A stretch of 64,000 nucleotides of DNA from Chrysophaeum taylorii (taxonomy: Eukaryota > Sar > Pelagophyceae > Pelagomonadales > Pelagomonadaceae). The notes beneath the pieces were generated by a model that was not told the DNA's origin, ran no database searches, and saw nothing but the letters and a program-made list of their open reading frames with translations. The position numbers and the translations under genes are program-made. Of the stretch, positions 62,247 to 64,000 are shown piece after piece (position 1 is the first letter of the stretch; every line of letters starts with the position of its first letter). Location: assembly GCA_029834535.1 (NCBI GenBank), contig JAQMWT010000167.1, positions 121,152-185,151 of the forward strand. The letters are read 5' to 3'.

Positions 62247-62531
62247 AACACAAGTGCAGGCCAGTAAGTTCACCTAGTCCCAATCTCCTAACTCCCCAGT
62301 AAGTTCGGCGTAAACCCACTCGTGCTCATCCACTCACCCCATAGCAAGCAGGGAGGCAGTAGCTCTGCCCGCCAGTGCGGGGAAGATACTTTGCGTGGCA
62401 TAGGCGTTTACTCTAAAGCAGTAAGCTCGCGGTATCTGGAGTTTCACCTGATCACTAAATTCACCTAGTTCCAATCTCAACCAGTAGTTTGTTTGGTTTC
62501 AAAGCAAGTTCACGCGGTCGTAAGTTCCTTA
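62247..62531. repeat. TAAGTTCACCT-type repeats between copies D and E
   Basis: Degenerate copies of the same short repeat, with more decay than at 61,220-61,560. No gene is seen. Confidence 0.6.
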
Positions 62532-63183
62532 GTGCGTAGACGCCGGGAGGGGCTTATCGGTATTGCGCAGCACATGTAGGTAAGGGTGGAGTCGTGAGCC
62601 CAGATGATTCGCATGTAAGGGTTGCCGATCGACAGAGAGCCACGTAGAGCTGGACGTGGCAGAAGACGGGCTTGGGCAAGGACGCCGACCTCGCGGGGCG
62701 TCTGGCCCTGGCTCTTGTTGATCGTTTGGCGTCAGCGGGCCTTAAGGGATACAGGTTGGAGGAGCCTCGGTGACAACGACGATCGATCATGTATCTGGTA
62801 CCGTTGCAGTGGCCGTGCGACGGGTCGAGGTTGCGAAGACATTAAGCTCGCGATCAAAGTCAGCATGCCGTTGGTTGTCAGGGAGTTCAAAACTCTACTG
62901 TAAAGAGCGAGGCGTCGTCTTCCGACCCAACCTAGTCAGCCGAAAAGAACTCCGACGCCTCATCTCCGGGAAAAAAGGCCGAGGTCATGCGCACGTTGTC
63001 AGCATCGACATCGTTTCGACGGGGCGTGAGAATGGCGCGCTGAAAGAGCCGCCGCGGGTCGTGGAAATAGTCTGCGAGGTCGCCGTAGACGGCTTGGGGA
63101 TCACTGTCTGGCTCTCGCGCCTACCTGATCCTTACTCTCGCGCCTACCTGATCCTTACCCTAAATCGAGGGACAAACAGACAA

Positions 63184-63222
<39 letters not shown>

Positions 63223-63264
63223 TCTGTCGATTAGTAGTTAGGATCTGTGGATTAGTAGTTAGGA
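62532..63264 (-). mobile_element. Helitron/PIF1-like helicase segment, copy E
   Basis: Fifth copy, minus strand. It has the same order of landmarks as A and D and carries a longer CAGA array near 63,175-63,215. The right end GATTAGTAGTTAGGA is duplicated (63,229-63,243 and 63,250-63,264). Preceded by an A on the minus strand, it again fits a 5' TC end. Confidence 0.75.
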
Positions 63265-63438
63265 TTCCTTACCTCACCGAATTCGGATATCATGATACCC
63301 TGGTACACTTTCTACCTAGTCGCCACTGTTCTGGAGTGATGCCGTCAGGCCGGCAGCAACTCGAGCTCCTCGTCGGTCACGTCGTTGCTTCTCGCTCGTG
63401 AGGCGTGAAGTCTTTAGCCAGCACCCTGACGTTGCGTT

Positions 63439-64000
63439 TTAAGCGGGCGTAGGGGTGCGTGCGCCAGCGTCCTCGCGGGCCTCTTCCATGCAGATCATGC
63501 TAATGAAGTCGGCCATCTCCATACGCGCTACGGAGGCCCTGGTGCGTCCGACGAAGCCTCGGTACACCGCTCGATGGTGACCGCGGAGGCAGTCATGAGC
63601 GCATTCAAGCCTCGACTTTCGGCGCTTGATGCCCAGCGTCGCGCGCCTTGCGCCGGGTGACCACGATAGACTGCCTGAAGCAAGCCACACGCCGCGAGCT
63701 CTTGCTTTTCTCGTCGGATTTTGGCGTGGAGTTTGCGCGCCGCCTCCTCTCTCTCTTTGGCGATGCGGTTGCGTTTGCGTTCCTCGCCAACCCAACAGCG
63801 GCTGAGTGCGACATCGAGCTTGTCGAGTCGCTCACGAGCGCGCTGGTGCTCGCGACGCATGCGTTGGCGCTCTTTGGTCGGCTTGGCACGGAGAAGGTTT
63901 CCGTCGGCGTCGCCGATCGCGTCGTGCGCGCCAGACCACGATTCTTTTTCGCGCCTGATAAGCGCCATTGCGCGAAGAACATGAGCGTGATGCAAAATAA
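63439..64000 (-). CDS. Coiled-coil/IQ-motif protein, C-terminal part (cut by window edge)
   Basis: The minus-strand frame is open from base 64,000. It encodes a strongly charged helix (RREKESWSGAHD, then KERQRMRREHQRARERLDKLD and a RIAKEREEAARKLHAKI stretch) followed by IQ-like units: CGLLQAVYRGHPAQGARRW, then VYRGFVGRTRAS in another frame, then MEMADFISMICMEEARED to the stop at 63,439. The frame change near 63,570-63,620 is either a short intron (a 47-nt option with a weak GTCGAG donor) or a one-base indel. IQ motifs bind calmodulin-like proteins; such architecture is common in ciliary proteins. Confidence 0.55.

Noticed and set aside
1-64000. tRNA, rRNA or CRISPR features
   Set aside because: No cloverleaf with a T-loop motif, no rRNA core sequence and no regular spacer array was found by eye; a covariance-model scan was not possible.

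Overview
This window is nuclear DNA from a flagellated photosynthetic protist, most likely a stramenopile alga such as a pelagophyte; a haptophyte is the main alternative. It is GC-rich with tightly packed genes on both strands and very small spliceosomal introns. I inferred 17 introns of 37-81 nt (median about 44) from reading-frame joins that restore known protein families. A carotenoid isomerase-like protein carries a signal peptide followed by a VAQ|GF site, as on proteins imported into secondary red plastids. IFT22, a SAXO-like protein and a CSTPP1-like protein indicate a cilium. No search or alignment could be run, so family calls come from motifs and remembered family patterns.

Layout. 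1-600: end of an unknown gene. 2.6-15.5 kb: carotenoid isomerase-like enzyme, CSTPP1-like tubulin polyglutamylase regulator, IFT22, SAXO-like protein, four-WW protein, proteasome beta5 with an odd N-terminus, J-domain membrane protein, and tubulin cofactor D. Four of these eight genes concern microtubules or cilia. 15.9-18.7 kb: one uninterrupted reading frame joins an SLC4/band-3-type cytoplasmic domain to a complete bacterial-type NhaA Na+/H+ antiporter. This is the most striking object in the window. 19-36 kb: a long coiled-coil protein, RRP5, and ASCC3 helicase in three exons. 36-48 kb: a PARP-zinc-finger/SAM protein, a PH-domain protein in four exons, an ankyrin protein, an RBBP4-type WD protein and CDC45.

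From about 48 kb the gene density falls. There are LINE and hAT relics, a DCD-domain gene, tandem repeats, and five copies of a roughly 0.7-kb segment holding the frameshifted end of a Helitron/PIF1-like helicase. Two ordinary genes lie between the first and second copies: a small membrane protein and a three-exon saposin-like secretory protein. The window ends inside a coiled-coil/IQ-motif gene that continues beyond 64,000.

The core genes serve tubulin handling and cilia (CSTPP1, IFT22, SAXO, TBCD), ribosome synthesis and rescue (RRP5, ASCC3), chromatin and replication (RBBP4, CDC45), protein turnover (beta5), plastid pigments (CRTISO) and ion/pH balance (the NhaA fusion). Nothing in the sequence shows co-regulation beyond short shared divergent promoters.
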